The notes beneath the pieces were generated by a model that did no database searches, was not told where the DNA came from, and saw only the letters and a program-made list of their open reading frames with translations. The translations under genes and the position numbers were made by a program. A stretch of DNA of 64,000 nucleotides from Lates calcarifer (taxonomy: Eukaryota; Chordata; Actinopteri; Centropomidae): positions 2,675,937-2,739,936 of the forward strand of contig NC_066856.1 in the NCBI RefSeq assembly GCF_001640805.2, given 5' to 3'. Shown here piece by piece: positions 46,861 through 60,370 of this stretch (within the stretch, counting starts at the first letter, position 1; the number at the start of each line of letters is the position of its first letter).

Positions 46861-49800
46861 ATTATTCACTAACCTTCCCGTCAAATGAATAGGTCTCCTG
46901 CTTCTACACTTTGCCTAGCTTGTCTGCTGTGGGGTGAAACATAACATGCTGCTACTGGTGGTGGGAATAGATGGAAGCATTCATATTCTATAGACAAACA
47001 CAGACCAGGGCTTAATGAAGAATCCTATTCTAACTGAATTTACAACATCATGTCTTATGGGATACAGAATGGTCTCAGAGTAAAAGGAAATATACTAGAT
47101 AATAAGACTAGAAAGCTGAATGAAAGAAAATATACAGAAACTAAATGAGATATGCTTTAGAGCAAGACTCTGAAAGCATATATTAGTGGCAGGAAGTAGC
47201 ACAAAAGCATCGAGACACATTGTTCTGCCCCTGATTCAGATAAACCCCAGATGATATGATGAGAGTCTCCTCATCACACCACCTGGGAATAGGATCTAGG
47301 TATAAAGTCATGCTTACAAATCTGGGTTACATATTAACTATGTAAATACCCCCCTAGCTCACAATTAAACATGCCCCTCCTTTATCCTATCCTCTTTTTT
47401 TCTCGATCCTACATCGACACCACCTTATTTCTGTTTGACTTTCTCTTTCTTCTCCCTCTTGATGTAATAGTGTGCTCCGTCACTTTCCGCAGGCCGTGCC
47501 TTCTGCTCTCAGGGCAAACCCTGCTCCCACTGGGAAGGATGAGGTCCAGAGGCCTCCCTATCATTAAACTCATTTCCTAAAACAACAGGGTGCACTGATG
47601 AGAAATTCTAATTAATATTCTAATTATTTTTGTAATTGCCTGTGCCAAGTGATTATGTGCAGGGCCAATCCTTAATTCTGCCTCAGCTCCAGATAGGCAA
47701 TAACAGCTGAAGTTCATATTCTTGGTGTTCTCCTCAACATGTTAAACTATCAAGAGTAATTAGAAAGTCCTTTGATGATAAATAATGCCCTCACAACTCA
47801 TTTAGCTTAAGTTCACATGACGTTCTACTTCATTGTGCATATCGTCATGCCTGAGGTCATAAAAAAGTAAATGCGGGAGCTGTTAAAGGGATTGAGTTGC
47901 TTTTTATTTATTTATATAAGGTAATGAGAGATGTTTAAGGGCTTGGTTAAATCAAATGAAAAGAAAACACGTGTTTTCATTTAGCTCTAATGTTATCTAG
48001 CTGATAGTTTTATCAGAAAGGTTTTGTTTCTCAGGGTTTTGAGATATTGGTCTCAGATTTCTGCCTCCCTATGTGCTTACATGCATGCGTGCAAACACAG
48101 CAGGGACCAATCAGCACTACTAGTGGTCGAAAACTCTGCACTGTGCCTTTAATATTAGCTCTAGTCCGGTCCACAGCATTTAAAATAAAGGTTGAAACAT
48201 GCGTCTCCAGGCTGTGCTGTGGCAAATGTGATTGGGATTTGTTCAAAGATAGTTGTGTGGCTGTTTGTTTAATACTCATACAGTCTTTCAGTATCTCATT
48301 TGCATTTTTTCCCCTGCCTCTTGATGGGAACAGCTCACTTGCTCAAAACATAGGTCTACAAATGTGTTGTTGAGATTTATGACGTGTCTACACAGCCGCA
48401 TTTTTCAGTCGTCTATCTCATGCACATCCAATGGAACAGATACTCTTCTGTCTACAAAGGCTGTGTAACACCTGCTTTTCACTGGCCCCATATACTACAG
48501 TATATTTACACTTCAAGTCTATCTTTTTCTACTTTACATGCATAACTCCAGTAACTGTGTATTGGGCTCTGATTGCTTCCAAACCACGGTCGAGCTACAT
48601 CTCAGTATTGTGCTTGAGTGCCTCCTGTGCAGACACAGCACTGCGCTGAAGCTAACAGGGCAGTAGAACATGTGTTCATGCTACGCCTTTTGTGGAGACA
48701 CGGTGTGAGGAGTGCCTCAGCACAGACGTGCAGAGCATTTATATGCATCTTCTGAGAACCTTAATTTCAGTCTAACTCAGCAAGCTTGTACCAAAGCTAA
48801 GTACTGTGGTGTTTGCTTTGAAAAATATTATGACTTACAATATTGAATCAAAACAATATTTGCACACTGCTGTGTGTGTAAAATATTAATACATTGCTCT
48901 TGCTGTTAAAAGAGTGGGTGCAGGGCATAAAAATAAATAATGAAATGATATGTGCCAATATAGCATGTTACACTACAGATCTGTGTTTCTGTTTATCTGT
49001 TTATGTCCATGTGTTTATCTGTGTTTGTGTGTGTGGCGCCATATAGAAGATGCTTTATCTGTTATTGCCATGTGTATGACTGCTGATAAGACCCACACTT
49101 ATGGAGGCTTGGGGGAACTTGGTTGAAATCATTCAAAGATCTTAAAACCAGTCTTAAATAAATATTATGATTAGTTATTTTGCCTAAAGAAATGCCACAT
49201 GACCATATTATCCACATATACAGCAATATGTTCTCCACAGTCACAATATTCCAGTAAAAGCTATCTGGCTTGGAACAAATGCTAATGTTCAGTTGCTAGC
49301 CAGGCTGTGGGTGAATCACTGACAGCCGTAGCAGGGGTCCTGTCGTCCTCCCTGGAGCCATGTAAGGCTTCCTACTGGGCAGCGTGACCATAAAAGTCTT
49401 CTAGGCAGGGACTGGAGGAGATCAGTGGCAGATGAGGCCTTTGACCAATTCATCTGGACATGGAGGGTGCAGAGAGGAGCCAGAGACATCTCAATGCTCC
49501 CCTCTGGGAGAACATCATGGCTAGATATGGATATGGCACAGTTCCCCCAGAGAAGATCAGATGAGATCAGTGGAATGGAGAATATTTCACATGGGCTGTG
49601 CTTCCTTGAGGGGCTGTAGCATCACCCTCCTACTGATTGCTAGATTAGTTTATTCTCTCAATCCTGAACTGTTAGGGATAATCTCTCTTTGTTGACTGTT
49701 GAATTTTAAGTCTCATTCACGCATGTTTTTACTTGCAGACAGAAAAATCTGGTCATGTGAGGTTAATCAACGTATAATCTTGCACTTGCTTAATATGATT

Positions 49801-50244
49801 TTAAATACTCCCACTGCATGTTGACTAAGCTCTAGCCAGACTCATGCATTATTTTGTCAGCAAGCACTGGTGAAAATCAAGAGTGGAGATGTTCAGTACA
49901 TTTAAACTTGCCCACTGTGATAATTCCTCGCAGGGTCTACTACGACTATCTGCTTTGCCATGAGCCACAAACATTCCTCACAGAATCTCCCCTAATACTC
50001 TTATTTTCCCAGTTCTGTTTTTTTCAGCCATCCCTATATTTTTTGCATTTATCTGGGGACCCTGTGTCTTGTTTGTTGGATGCACAAACTGTTTTGCATT
50101 TGCTAACATACACAGAGCATAAATATTGGATTAAGTAAACAAATCTGAGGGGCTCACCTCTGAATGATATCGGCGAGTAGGCCTTTGGAGCCAGCAGGAA
50201 TGCCACGGTCGCAGTCTTTACTTGAGACTCAACACATGAAAAAA
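46861..50244. other. Unannotated non-coding stretch
   Basis: No supported gene. The block 47360-47720 is repeat-free. A minor tandem pattern of TTTATCTGT-like words lies at 48990-49030. About 48090-48145 recalls a fish repeat end but is too short to call. Frames at 48031-48373 and 49425-49619 are unrecognised. Confidence 0.45.
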
Positions 50245-50290
50245 AGAGAGAGAGGCTGAGAGAGATAGAGAGAGAAAGGGAGAGGGAGAG
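50245..50290. repeat. (GA)n-rich purine tract
   Basis: AGAGAG-type units interrupted by GCT and ATA. It is a simple polypurine repeat. Confidence 0.9.
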
Positions 50291-53200
50291 TCAAATGGCA
50301 GTTTAATCCTCCCCGAGTGTTATCTTGCAGGTGTTTTGCAGACTGTGCTCTCTTTGGAAACTTTGAAATCGGGCCAGGCTTTCATGTGCAGGATAAGGTA
50401 GAGACTCTGTTCCTGGCTGTTTGTGGGCAATAAACATCAACACAACAGTGCAGGACTCTAGCTCACAACTCCACTTAACATGTTATTCTCCCAAGGTCCT
50501 TGTTAGGCAGTCAGGCATGTTGTTAACTTAAAAACAATCCCAGCAGTTTACTTTGCTTTGTTCCTTTTGTAGTAAAACTGAAAGGGAAAAAAATGAAAAT
50601 GGCATCCTTGAATGGAGCTTCTGTTTTCCTCAAACAGGTCATCACAATGCACAATGTGCTGAAAGCTGCAAAGAGTTCTCTAATGTCATTTGAATCAATG
50701 TCATTTTAACCTCAGCAATTAGCTTACAGCAGCATCCCACAGCACCCATATGGATATAGAGTTACATTTCTCCAGCTTATTCACACACATGTTCCTGACT
50801 TCATTAGAATTGAACTCTGCACATAGATTTTCTCCCTTAGAAATTAGCCAGACTGTAAAAGCTGAGATGAGAACAGACCCACGACCCCCTGCAGGCATCC
50901 AGTGTTGGGTGTCGCTGAGTTTTAATGGCCCAGTTCATCACCAGGCTTCGACGACAGTGGATGGTCTGGCAGCATTCGGTTCCCCCACGAGAATGTGCTG
51001 TTTTATTGGCTTCCTCAGTGCTGAGTTGTCCCCTGTGCCCATGTAATACAGCAGCAAGCATCAGAGAGGGGAAAGGCCCCCTCCCTGATTAATCGGCATT
51101 GTATGTTTCTCAACGCTAGCTTAGTGCTCATGTTCCATATTTTCTAATGGTTATGGGCACAGTCACTTAGAGTGCTGCTGAGGGAGCCATCAGTCAGGAT
51201 GTTGCATGGCTGAAGTGGGCCCAAGCATTATCGAGCGAAGCATGTGCATATGAGAGCATGTCTGGCAAGAAGAGGAAGAAGGATGAGGACAGAAAAACAG
51301 ATGCATGGGTGTGTGTATGAAGGAGGTTTGTGTGTCTGTTTTGTTTCACATCCAAAAATAGTGAGCATCAGTTTCTGAAAGTCTTTCAGCGTGGATTGTC
51401 CCTTTGAAGCAGCTTTACTGAGCCACCCTACTCACCTTCTGTTGTGGAAAAGCCCAAGTGACGTTTAGCACCTCTCACCAGGTAACAGCTAAGTCATTCT
51501 GACAACAGCGTGGGGCACAGATTAGATCCAAGGGAGAGGACCATTCAGAGCACTTGACTCCCTGTGGCCCAGCATTATGGAATACGGATGTGGGGGCCAA
51601 ATGAGACAGGCCATGGTGAGGAGCAGTTTTTTTCATTACGTTATAATTCCCACAGAGCCTGGCAGCTCCAGTGTCTCAACATAATGCCCAAATTCAATGT
51701 GGCATTTCATAACCGTGCTCCCTTCACGGTACTGTAACTGTGCTGGTTCTGGTGAAAAGAGCAGCTCTCTCTGTCTGAGGGGTTGGGGAGTTATACATAT
51801 TAATCAGTGCTTTGAGGATGATGTTTTCTGGATAATATGCAGGCAATGCACCAGAGACACTGCGAGCAATGATTTGTGGGTATGTCAACATAAATGTTGT
51901 CATATTAAAGCCTTTACTGTCAAAGTATGGAGTTGGTAGACAGAAAGGCACAGTCATACGACTGATAGAAACATTGAAATTTTGCAGTAATATCACTTTA
52001 TATCAATAAATCAAATGATTCACTTGCAGCAATGAAGTAAGTGAACACAATGCAAAGCTTTCATATTGTGTTCAACTTTGATGAACTTGACTAAACCTTG
52101 TTGACAGTGCTGACCTTTGAGGTAACAGAGCTGAAGAGTCCAAAACAGAAGGAGCCATTGTTCTTAACTATGCTGTACAATCCACTTTTATTTAACCTCC
52201 CAGCAGAATATTAATTGCTACTTGAAAGAAACATGGTTTGTAGACAATTACAAGACAGGTGCTACAAATACTCTTGAATAAACTTCATGAACTTAATGTC
52301 CTCTTAGCATCTGAGTTGACAGGAAGCTAGCTCAGGGGGCTATTGTGTCCAAGCCCCCATGGACAAGCAATTTTGGTATATACAATTTGGGATATACAAT
52401 TTGCAATGTGCTGTAATTTCTGGCAGCATCATATGATGCACAGAAATCTAAATATCACTGGATACCACCCATGATTGTAACTGACTGCTAGTAGGATCTT
52501 TCTGCCTGAATAATTTTGTATGTACAGTATATAAAACATAATGTGCAAACAAAACTGATTAGTATATAAAAAATTACAGATGTTCACCAAGTATCTCTGC
52601 AGGTAGTTGCCTGAACACCAAACCTCTAACACCAACATAGCGAGAGAGTATATAGTAAAGTATGCAGTATATAAAGCAAGAGCGGCAAGAGTTGTAAAAA
52701 ATTGGATGTTGTTGAAGCCAGCAGCTAGATAAGAAAAAGAATGATTGAGTAAGACTGAGGGAGGTGAGTGACAGAGAGCTGAGTGGGGTTTGTACCATAC
52801 TGTATGCGATAAAAAAAATAACATTTGAACTGAGCGCAAAGGGCAGATTTGACATTTCAGTGGTGTAAGGGGCAAAGGCACAAGCGCAGCTTGTACACCC
52901 TGGAGCCCAAACCCGCTTCACTAGTCCTTGCAATCTCACCTTCCATCACTGAAAGCAGGTTTATACATTTCCCCACTGTCACTTTTTTCATTTTTTCCCT
53001 TACTCAGATCAGCAGCAGCAGAGTCAATAGAATTCCAAAAACATTGGGTCCATCCAAGCAGAAAATATGCTCCAAATACTGCCCTGCTTTGGCCAGCGGT
53101 GATGCTGGGTCCCGGCTTTGTGAGGGGTTATCAGCTGAAGCAGAGATGGCTATAGCTGTGGCCTGTTGGTCATCCTGCAGAGGAGCTCAGAGGGCCACGG

Positions 53201-53374
53201 AGAGAAGACGTGGCTGATGGATATCTTTAAATTATATCTGGGAGACAGAACCTATGGTTGCCTCAGTGAATGTTAAAAACCTTTCAGCTGCTGCCCTGTT
53301 ACAAGGAGCAATCTTCCCTGCTCATGTCTCCTCACAGTTGCTTCACATTTAACAAGTGTGTACTTTTTGCTGCA
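50291..53374. other. Unannotated non-coding stretch
   Basis: No gene is supported. The frames at 52429-52939 (minus, two phases) and 52849-53217 (plus) are each 120-150 codons but have no recognisable domain and overlap in conflicting phases. The block 50860-51250 is CpG-containing and repeat-free, possibly regulatory. Near 52375-52403 a short word TATACAATTTG is repeated in tandem-like fashion. Confidence 0.45.
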
Positions 53375-53652
53375 CTAGTGGCTTTAAGGGTGGTAATGAC
53401 TAATGGTTGGACAGTCGGTTGGTCTGTCCCTCTTTTTAGTCCATCTGTTGGATAGATTGCCATTAAATTTTGTATAGATTTTGGTTCCCAGAGGATGAAT
53501 CCTTCTGACTTTAGTGATCGCCTGACTTTTCCTCTGGTGCCACCAGACACCAGTTTGACATTTTTCATTCACTGTCAGATGTATCAACATTTATTGAATT
53601 GGTTGCTATGAAATGTATCCAACCCTGTATGGCTGTAGACTCTTGGTCCTGT
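53375..53652 (+). repeat. Widespread percomorph interspersed repeat, family A, copy 2
   Basis: The start CTAGTGGCTTTAAGGGTGGT, the block TTGGATAGATTGCCATTAAA (53451-53470), CAGAGGATGAATCCTTCTGA (53491-53510) and CTGACTTTTCCTCTGGTGCC (53522-53541), and the end ATGGCTGTAGACTCTTGGTC (53629-53648) are landmarks of this family. Most of the middle of my remembered consensus is deleted. It lies opposite in orientation to copy 1 at 3202-3612 and about 45 bp from the next repeat. Confidence 0.7.
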
Positions 53653-53697
53653 TCAGGCTTCATATGAATTGTGTATTAGTCCACTCCTAAGATGTTT

Positions 53698-53912
53698 ATC
53701 AAGTAAAGCCACATTTGCTGGCTCCAGCTTCTAGAATGTGATGATATGCTGCTTGATTTTGATTTATATCATTGTACATTGAATATCTTTGGATTTTAAA
53801 CTGTTGGTCATAAAACAAAAAAACAAGCTACTTGAAGAAAGCATTTTGGACTTTGGGAAAATGTGATGGAAAACCTAAGCATATTAATCAATAAGGAAAA
53901 TGTTTGTCAAGG
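53698..53912 (+). mobile_element. hAT-like MITE relic, copy 2 (internally deleted)
   Basis: ACATTTGCTGGCTCCAGCTT (53711-53730), ATCATTGTACATTGAATATC (53768-53787) and ACTGTTGGTCATAAAAC (53800-53816) match the interior of the same miniature family as 44782-45119, in opposite orientation. ATTAATCAATAAGGAAAATG (53883-53902) corresponds to its 3' subterminal part. The 5' terminus is missing and sequence between about 53871 and 53880 is collapsed. No target-site duplication is visible. Confidence 0.6.
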
Positions 53913-56809
53913 CAAAGTGGTCATAGGGTTAGTGTCAACAGTACACGTCCACGGTTGAGTGTTTGTCATAGTACTGTGCACAGACAGGTAGGAGTATATG
54001 AGGGCTCCTAATCACAGGCCTAATGCATTTATGTTTCAAATGTAATATATGTTTGTTTTTTGTTGTCAAGATAGCACAAGCCAGCATTAAGTTTTACTTC
54101 TTCATAAGTTACATTTCAGGAAACAGTTTGTATAAGGATGTGTGCCTCATCTCTATCCTGCCCCTCCCTCATCTCTTCTACCCCCATTCACCCCTCTGCC
54201 CCTCTGTCTCTTGTGGTGATTGCCTTGCCTGCTATCTCTGGGCAGCAGTTCTGTTTGTGTAGTGCCTCTGTATGTCAAAAAAGAGCAGCCTGTTAATTTT
54301 ATGATCTGTCACACGTCTGCTTTTCTGCGACGGGCAGTGGTCGACTGGGTCTGGACTTCCTTATCGCTCCCTTCATTCCTGTCCACTCCTGCCCACCCCT
54401 GCCAGACTGGAGTCACATCACATATCTGGGAAGCAGGACTGAATTGGTTTCCACATGCTATCGAGAATAGGTCAGCTCACAGTGGAGGCGATTATTTTGA
54501 TGCTTTGACTTTGAATATAGTTCAAACCAGGTTTGGGGGCAGTAGACTGCATCAGTGATGACAGCTGCAGCCATTTATGCTCACACTTTAACAGTGGGAA
54601 ATAGTTAAACTTTGGTTATTAAATCCCTGCATAATCTAAATACATATTTGTATGCAGATGATGTTGATCGTTCAGTTGCAGCGTAATTCAATTTAACAGT
54701 GGTCCAAAAAACCATTCAGGGAATGTAATATTGTCTTGACAGCTATGATATCCTGTTGAGCATCTTCATTCACTCCAGTCACTTTAGTTTCTGTGTTCAG
54801 AGAGGGTAGGGGGTTCTCAAAACAAGCTTTCATCAAAAGGAGAAATGAGAAAATTATCTATGTGACACTTCCTCAGTTACTAAGCCTCCCGGGAAATGTT
54901 TCATAAAGCTAGAGGAACCCTCTGCATGTGTGTGTTTAAGCTTGTGCTTTTCACGTGCATGCATGTGAGCATGTGTTGGTGTTCTTCTGTTATAAGATGA
55001 AAAACAGTGAATAAAGAGCTCCCAGTTAGAGCAATGACAGATCTTTGTACAATGTAAGCTGGGGAGCCAGATCCTGGAGAAGCAAATTGTGCATTCCAGG
55101 GTTTATTGTGACCTTTCCATAACTTAAAGCGTGTTTAATGGAAACTTATTACAGTGTTTGTCTTGTGTCTCTTCGAATCATTATCCAGAGAAGTGTACTG
55201 CTTTTACAGATAACTTTATTTACGTAAGGCTATCAACTTACATCAGCACAGGAACAGAAATTTAAGATCCATATAAATCCACAAACATGAAGCACTCAAG
55301 TAATCTAAGCTTTGTAAGGATGAATTAGTAATCTTCTAATCAGATCTGCAATCTTAAACATAGACACTATATCCGTCTCTTTCTGCTTGACAAACACAGA
55401 GCAGGTGGGCCACTTCACTATGTAAATCTAAAGGCTGTCCTCCAAAATTGCACACAGCCGCAGAAATTAGAAGGAGGCTTTGTCTTGTAGGAAAACAGAG
55501 ACATATTCAAAGCATACAGAACAGGCACTTCAAAGCCAATGGGCAAACATAGAAAAACAATCTTCACTTAAATAACTGCAGATGAGAGCAGCGACGTGCG
55601 CATGGCAGCACAGGAACATTTCTGGTGAATGTTAAGGAGCTGGATGATTGCCAGGAAGCAGATGTGTTTTTGGAGTAAATGGCGATTGTGGTACGTTGTT
55701 CTGGGTTGTGTTTGTGGAACGGGATGATGCTCTACAGAGAATCAGATCAGAGCCTCGCGATGACTGCCTGGGGAGCCAGGGTGATGATGTATTAGGTCTC
55801 TGAGTTTTTCTGAGATGGCTGAGCCGCAGTCAACAACAAAAGGACTCCCTGTGCCAGAAAACATTCCTTCTTCCTCCCACTCTCATGGACTGCTAATAGG
55901 ACACAGAGTGAAAAAGCAATGGAAGCCATGGAAGGAGAGATGGGAGGAAAGATGAGAGCTCTCCCACCCATTTTAGAATAGTTCCCACATACTGGGCTTT
56001 CAGTGGGAGGACTGGGCCATTACAGTAGTTGCCAAATGTTTTGTTTGGATCCATCATCCATCTCAGTTTTCCCAAAGCTGTTTAATTGTTATAGAGCAAT
56101 GAGACATGATATACAAACAGTACAATGCAGTCAAAATTGGAAAATTATTTTCAGGTTTTCAGCAGATACTAGCTTACCTAGCGTCATTCTGCTCCACAAT
56201 GATACACTGCATTGATGAGTTCCACACTGTAGCATGGACCTACTTGCTCCCAATTTCTAACCTCTCAGGACTGGATTCTCATGTTTCCACATTCTGAAAT
56301 TCACTGGATAAGATGTCAAACCAAGAACCCTATAGTTTGAAATCACTGCTCCAGCATGTTCATGACAGAGGTGGGTTCCTGATGTTGGTGACCTTACCCA
56401 ATTGTTGCGTAAGAACGGTAGACATGAGAAAAAATGGCAATTGTGTGTTCTTAACACATATTGAGAGAGAGGGCATGACATGTTTTTAACAGTGGTGGAA
56501 AGAGCTGTTTGTCTGGGGCACTTCTTTAGACTCCGGACTGAGGGTGGCACACTTCAGAGACCAGATGGAAAAATATGCCAGGCAAATAGAGCAGAAATTC
56601 TGTTGTTGTGGGTAATGACTTTCTGCTGGATTCATGCTGAGAATATGAAAGGCAACCCCCCCGTTCTCCTCCAGAACCTCTCTCTTCCTCTCTCTGCTCT
56701 CCTGTCTTCTCCCCTCTTCTCTAGACAAAGCCTACAAACTACAATGCACACAAACAGTCTGCCCACAAACTCACCAGAGCATAAATAACACAAACATCCA
56801 ACACTTGTG
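53913..56809. other. Unannotated non-coding stretch
   Basis: No gene or known repeat. Frames at 54023-54558 and 55893-56788 are short, unrecognised and partly overlapping on opposite strands. Confidence 0.5.
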
Positions 56810-56822
56810 TATATATATATAT
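56810..56822. repeat. Short (TA)n tract
   Basis: Six TA units preceded by GTG. It is a simple repeat. Confidence 0.9.
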
Positions 56823-59800
56823 GGTTAATTTATAATAGTACCTACAGTGACTAAATATAGCTTTCACTGTGTAATAAGCAGGTGCTATCCCATTGGGGTG
56901 GCATTAGAGCTTCTTATTATCCTATTATGCCCATGATGCACTTTTCCTGGGTCGAAGCAAACAATTAGCATCATTATGATGCTGGCTCACGATATTTCTG
57001 CGCTGGCTTAATTAGGACTCCAGCCACAGAGGCTAACCATCAGTGGTTTGAGCACAGACTCCCATAACAGGTGACCATCTGCAAAGAGACACTAAATACA
57101 GGGTAGAATTAAATAGCATGGGGGCTAAAGTACATGTCATATGGCCCTGATTTAATGGAATTCTTAAAATATAATCAAATTTTTCTCTGATGTGGATAAC
57201 TGTTTAGTTGAGCTCTGTTAGTTCATACAAAGAAAAATAAAACTAGTCTTCAAAATAAATTCTAATACAACAAAATGTCTTAGATGATAAACCGAGAGAC
57301 AGAAAAACATGTTGGAGCAGCTGGACAGGGCAGAATAACCTCTGAAGGCCTGTTGAGTGGCTCTCACAATGTCACACAGAACGTACATTAAGAAAATAAG
57401 AATTACATATAAAAGGATATAGTCATACCTAAACACAAGCAAGGCTACCAAACTCAGATAAAAGGAGAAAGCATGTACATTTACCATTCTATTCACCAAA
57501 TCATAAAGACATTAAAGTACATTTCTAGCAATGGTGAATCACATTTGGTTTGAAATAAATAGTGGAACTGGGTACCATGGCTAAACCAACACCACTGAGA
57601 GAAGCTCACTAGTAATGCAATGCAAAATATCTCAGCAATAGTTGTTTAGTGCCGAGGATGTCACAAACAGAAAACAAATATAATGGTTTTGTAATCTACT
57701 GTGGTCATTTGACTATCTCGATTGCACAATATAGTAAGTATGGCTTAAATTCAGCATTGTACTGTCAATCAAAGGAACCTTCAGCACAGACATGCACATT
57801 AACTCTACACAATACACTACTGATACAGCCCAACCTTGATGACCTCCTTTCCTGTGATGAGTAAAAGCACCAGAGGCAAGGAGGGAAGATGTTGTCATTA
57901 CATTAGGTGGGGTGTTTCTTTTGATTTGGAAGAAATAGTTTCTGCATTAATGGAGTCATTCTGTGGCTCGTCTCCTGCTTCAAAAGAGGGAAAAACAAAG
58001 GCTTAGGGAATGATAGCCGCGAGCACTGTCTTCACATAGGCAACCTGTCATGGCTATACATTATTGTGCAAAGCCATGTTCATGATACAGAATCACTTAT
58101 TTCGCTATTCAAATGATATTCATGTGCATTTTTACAAAAACAGAAACACGACTCAGGATATAACAGTGCTATTAATGGTAAACATAACCTTGCATGAATA
58201 TGAATAGAACTGCACGTTATTGAAGTTAAATATTTAATGTTTCAGCCTTGGGTGTGCAGGTATCACCTTGACACATCACATAGACTAGAACTGTTTTAAA
58301 GCATGGCAAAATTTCACAATTACACAATAAGATCCTGGATAATATGATCATATGAATGAACAGTTTTGTCAACAATTTGAGTCAAGTTTGTAGCAAATCA
58401 TGTCACTTAAAATTGTGACTGCATACAGTAGTTCAGAAGACTTCAGACTACCAAATACTAACTCTGGAAGAAGTTGCCATATAAAGCCCCGCACTTGAAA
58501 TTGTCCCTGCTGTATACAGTACAGCACTGTATACTTTGATTTAACAGCAACCCAAGTCCTCTAATTGGAGAGATTTTGGAATGCAAGGAAACAGATGAGC
58601 TCTGATGATAATCAAGCTGAAATTAGCTCAGGGCTGCAGTCACAGGTGCTGAGCCCTCAAATGCAGAAATGAGGGCTAGCAATGCTAACTGTATTGATTA
58701 GCTGCTAGCACTTTGTGCCACACAATCAGCATTCCCTGCACCATTGGAATTAGCCACATCTGCATCCACTCCTCCGCTCAGCAATGTGGTCAACTAATCA
58801 TCATCACAAACCATTCAAACTTCTGGGAGAGGACTTTGATTGCTGTGAAGAGTGTGCCTTCGATTGCAGCGATTCTGTCAAGTTTGCAGAGTTTGAAGAA
58901 CGTCTTTGAGGATTAAGTTGTTTGAGATGTGCCACTTGTGTTCATTTTTCTGTTGCATAGTGCACTTTACTGTCTTAAAAATGTAGATTTTATTTCTTCA
59001 TTTAGAATTATGTGGGTCATTGATTTAAAGTGGTACTCTTATGCTCGTCTTATTCTGGTTAGCATCTCAAGTGCTTGCTGCTGTGGTGCTTGTAGATCAC
59101 AGATCACTTCAAAATGAAACAGTGTGGCAGTTACTTTTTTTTTTTTTTGCTTTGTGTTTTTATCCGAGCCATCACTCAACAACTCAAGATTTCTTCTGTT
59201 CCTTCCAAATAAATCCATTTGTGCCACCACAGACGTCCAAATGTCTGTATAACCCAGCTGTGCTAAATGTGCTTCAGTGTTATAGGGAGACAAAATTCTG
59301 GTATCATGACACTACTAGGAAGCTTGACCTTTTTAAATTCATGAGAGCTACCTCACCTCTTTAGAGGCTTTCTGTGAAAAATGGAGATGGTACAAAAGAA
59401 TGGAGAGAGTGAAGGAGGGAGACAGGGACCACCTGAGACAGAGGATCTCTGTGGGTCTGGGAAAGGACAACAGAGGTGTAATGAGGATCGTGATAGACAT
59501 CAAGCTGGAGTCATGTTACATCAGTTGAGAGGCAGAGAGAAAGGAGACTGAGACAAAGAGTGGGACATGAATTAACCAGGGAAAAGCAGATCCTGCGACT
59601 CTGCTGGTCTGATTTATTCCTTTTTCCTCTTTTTATCGCAGCACCTGAAAGATGCAAAGCAGTCCAACTGCACATGCTGTTCTTAACAACTGGGTATACA
59701 GGGATGACAGCAGCAGACGGTAGTGGTGGGGCTACGCGACAAGAGCTGGTGAAACATGAGATCCTGCCATCTCCCCAGTGTACAAACAAGACATGGCTGC

Positions 59801-60297
59801 AAGGGAGGAGAGCGTACTTTGCAACAACTCTCTCCCTCTTTTACCTCTTTCTTGTGTTTCCAAGCGTCTGGCCGATGCTTATCTCCTACTGTCAAGATAG
59901 CTTCCCCTGTGTAGACAGGACAAAAGGAAAAGAGCACTGAGGGTGGAGGGAATGCACAGAGAGCTGAAAGGTAGACATGTAGGCCTCTGAAGGTCCTGAA
60001 GAGATGGTTATGCCACAAATAATCACAGGGAAGTGAAAGCTGCAGGAATCAACACTGGGTCAAATGACTGAATGTGTATTGTCAAAGGTGTCACTCATAC
60101 TAATGAACAAGTACAATAATCTGATTATGCAGTTTTCAAATAGCACTTTTAGCATCTTGAAGCTCATTGTTTTGGTTTTTATGGCCCATACTTGGTGGTT
60201 TTGGTTCAGCTCACCCGTTCTCATTAGTGTTAGGTCTAGCTGTATCAGGCATTTGTTTTTCAGCATTAACTGCCCAGCAGTAAATATCAGGAAAAGG
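56823..60297. other. Unannotated non-coding stretch
   Basis: No supported gene. A perfect 9-bp inverted repeat (GTATACAGT/ACTGTATAC, 58512-58534) with a 5-base spacer and a T14 run at 59135-59148 are the only structural features. Frames at 57218-57499 (minus, hydrophobic), 59041-59364 and 59560-59940 (plus) have no recognised domain. Confidence 0.5.
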
Positions 60298-60325
60298 TTT
60301 TTTTTTTGTTGTTTTTTTTTTTGTT

Positions 60326-60356
<31 letters not shown>

Positions 60357-60370
60357 TTTTTTTTTTTTTT
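60298..60370. repeat. Symmetric poly-T / (GT)13 / poly-T tract
   Basis: T-rich DNA with single G interruptions (60298-60330) leads into about thirteen GT units (60331-60356), followed by about fifteen T to 60370. The layout is nearly mirror-symmetric. A 218-codon frame (60064-60720) reads through it as poly-Phe/Cys-Val and should not be taken as a gene. Confidence 0.95.

Noticed and set aside
48090..48145. Segment resembling the end of a fish interspersed repeat
   Set aside because: Under 60 bp and without diagnostic flanks.
52429..53217. Overlapping 120-150 codon frames on both strands
   Set aside because: Conflicting phases and strands, no recognisable motif; expected by chance in a window this size.
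57218..57499. Hydrophobic minus-strand frame suggesting membrane segments
   Set aside because: Hydrophobicity follows from T-rich codons in AT-rich DNA; no family resemblance.
58512..58534. 9-bp inverted repeat as a small RNA hairpin
   Set aside because: Stem too short for a microRNA precursor and common by chance in AT-rich DNA.
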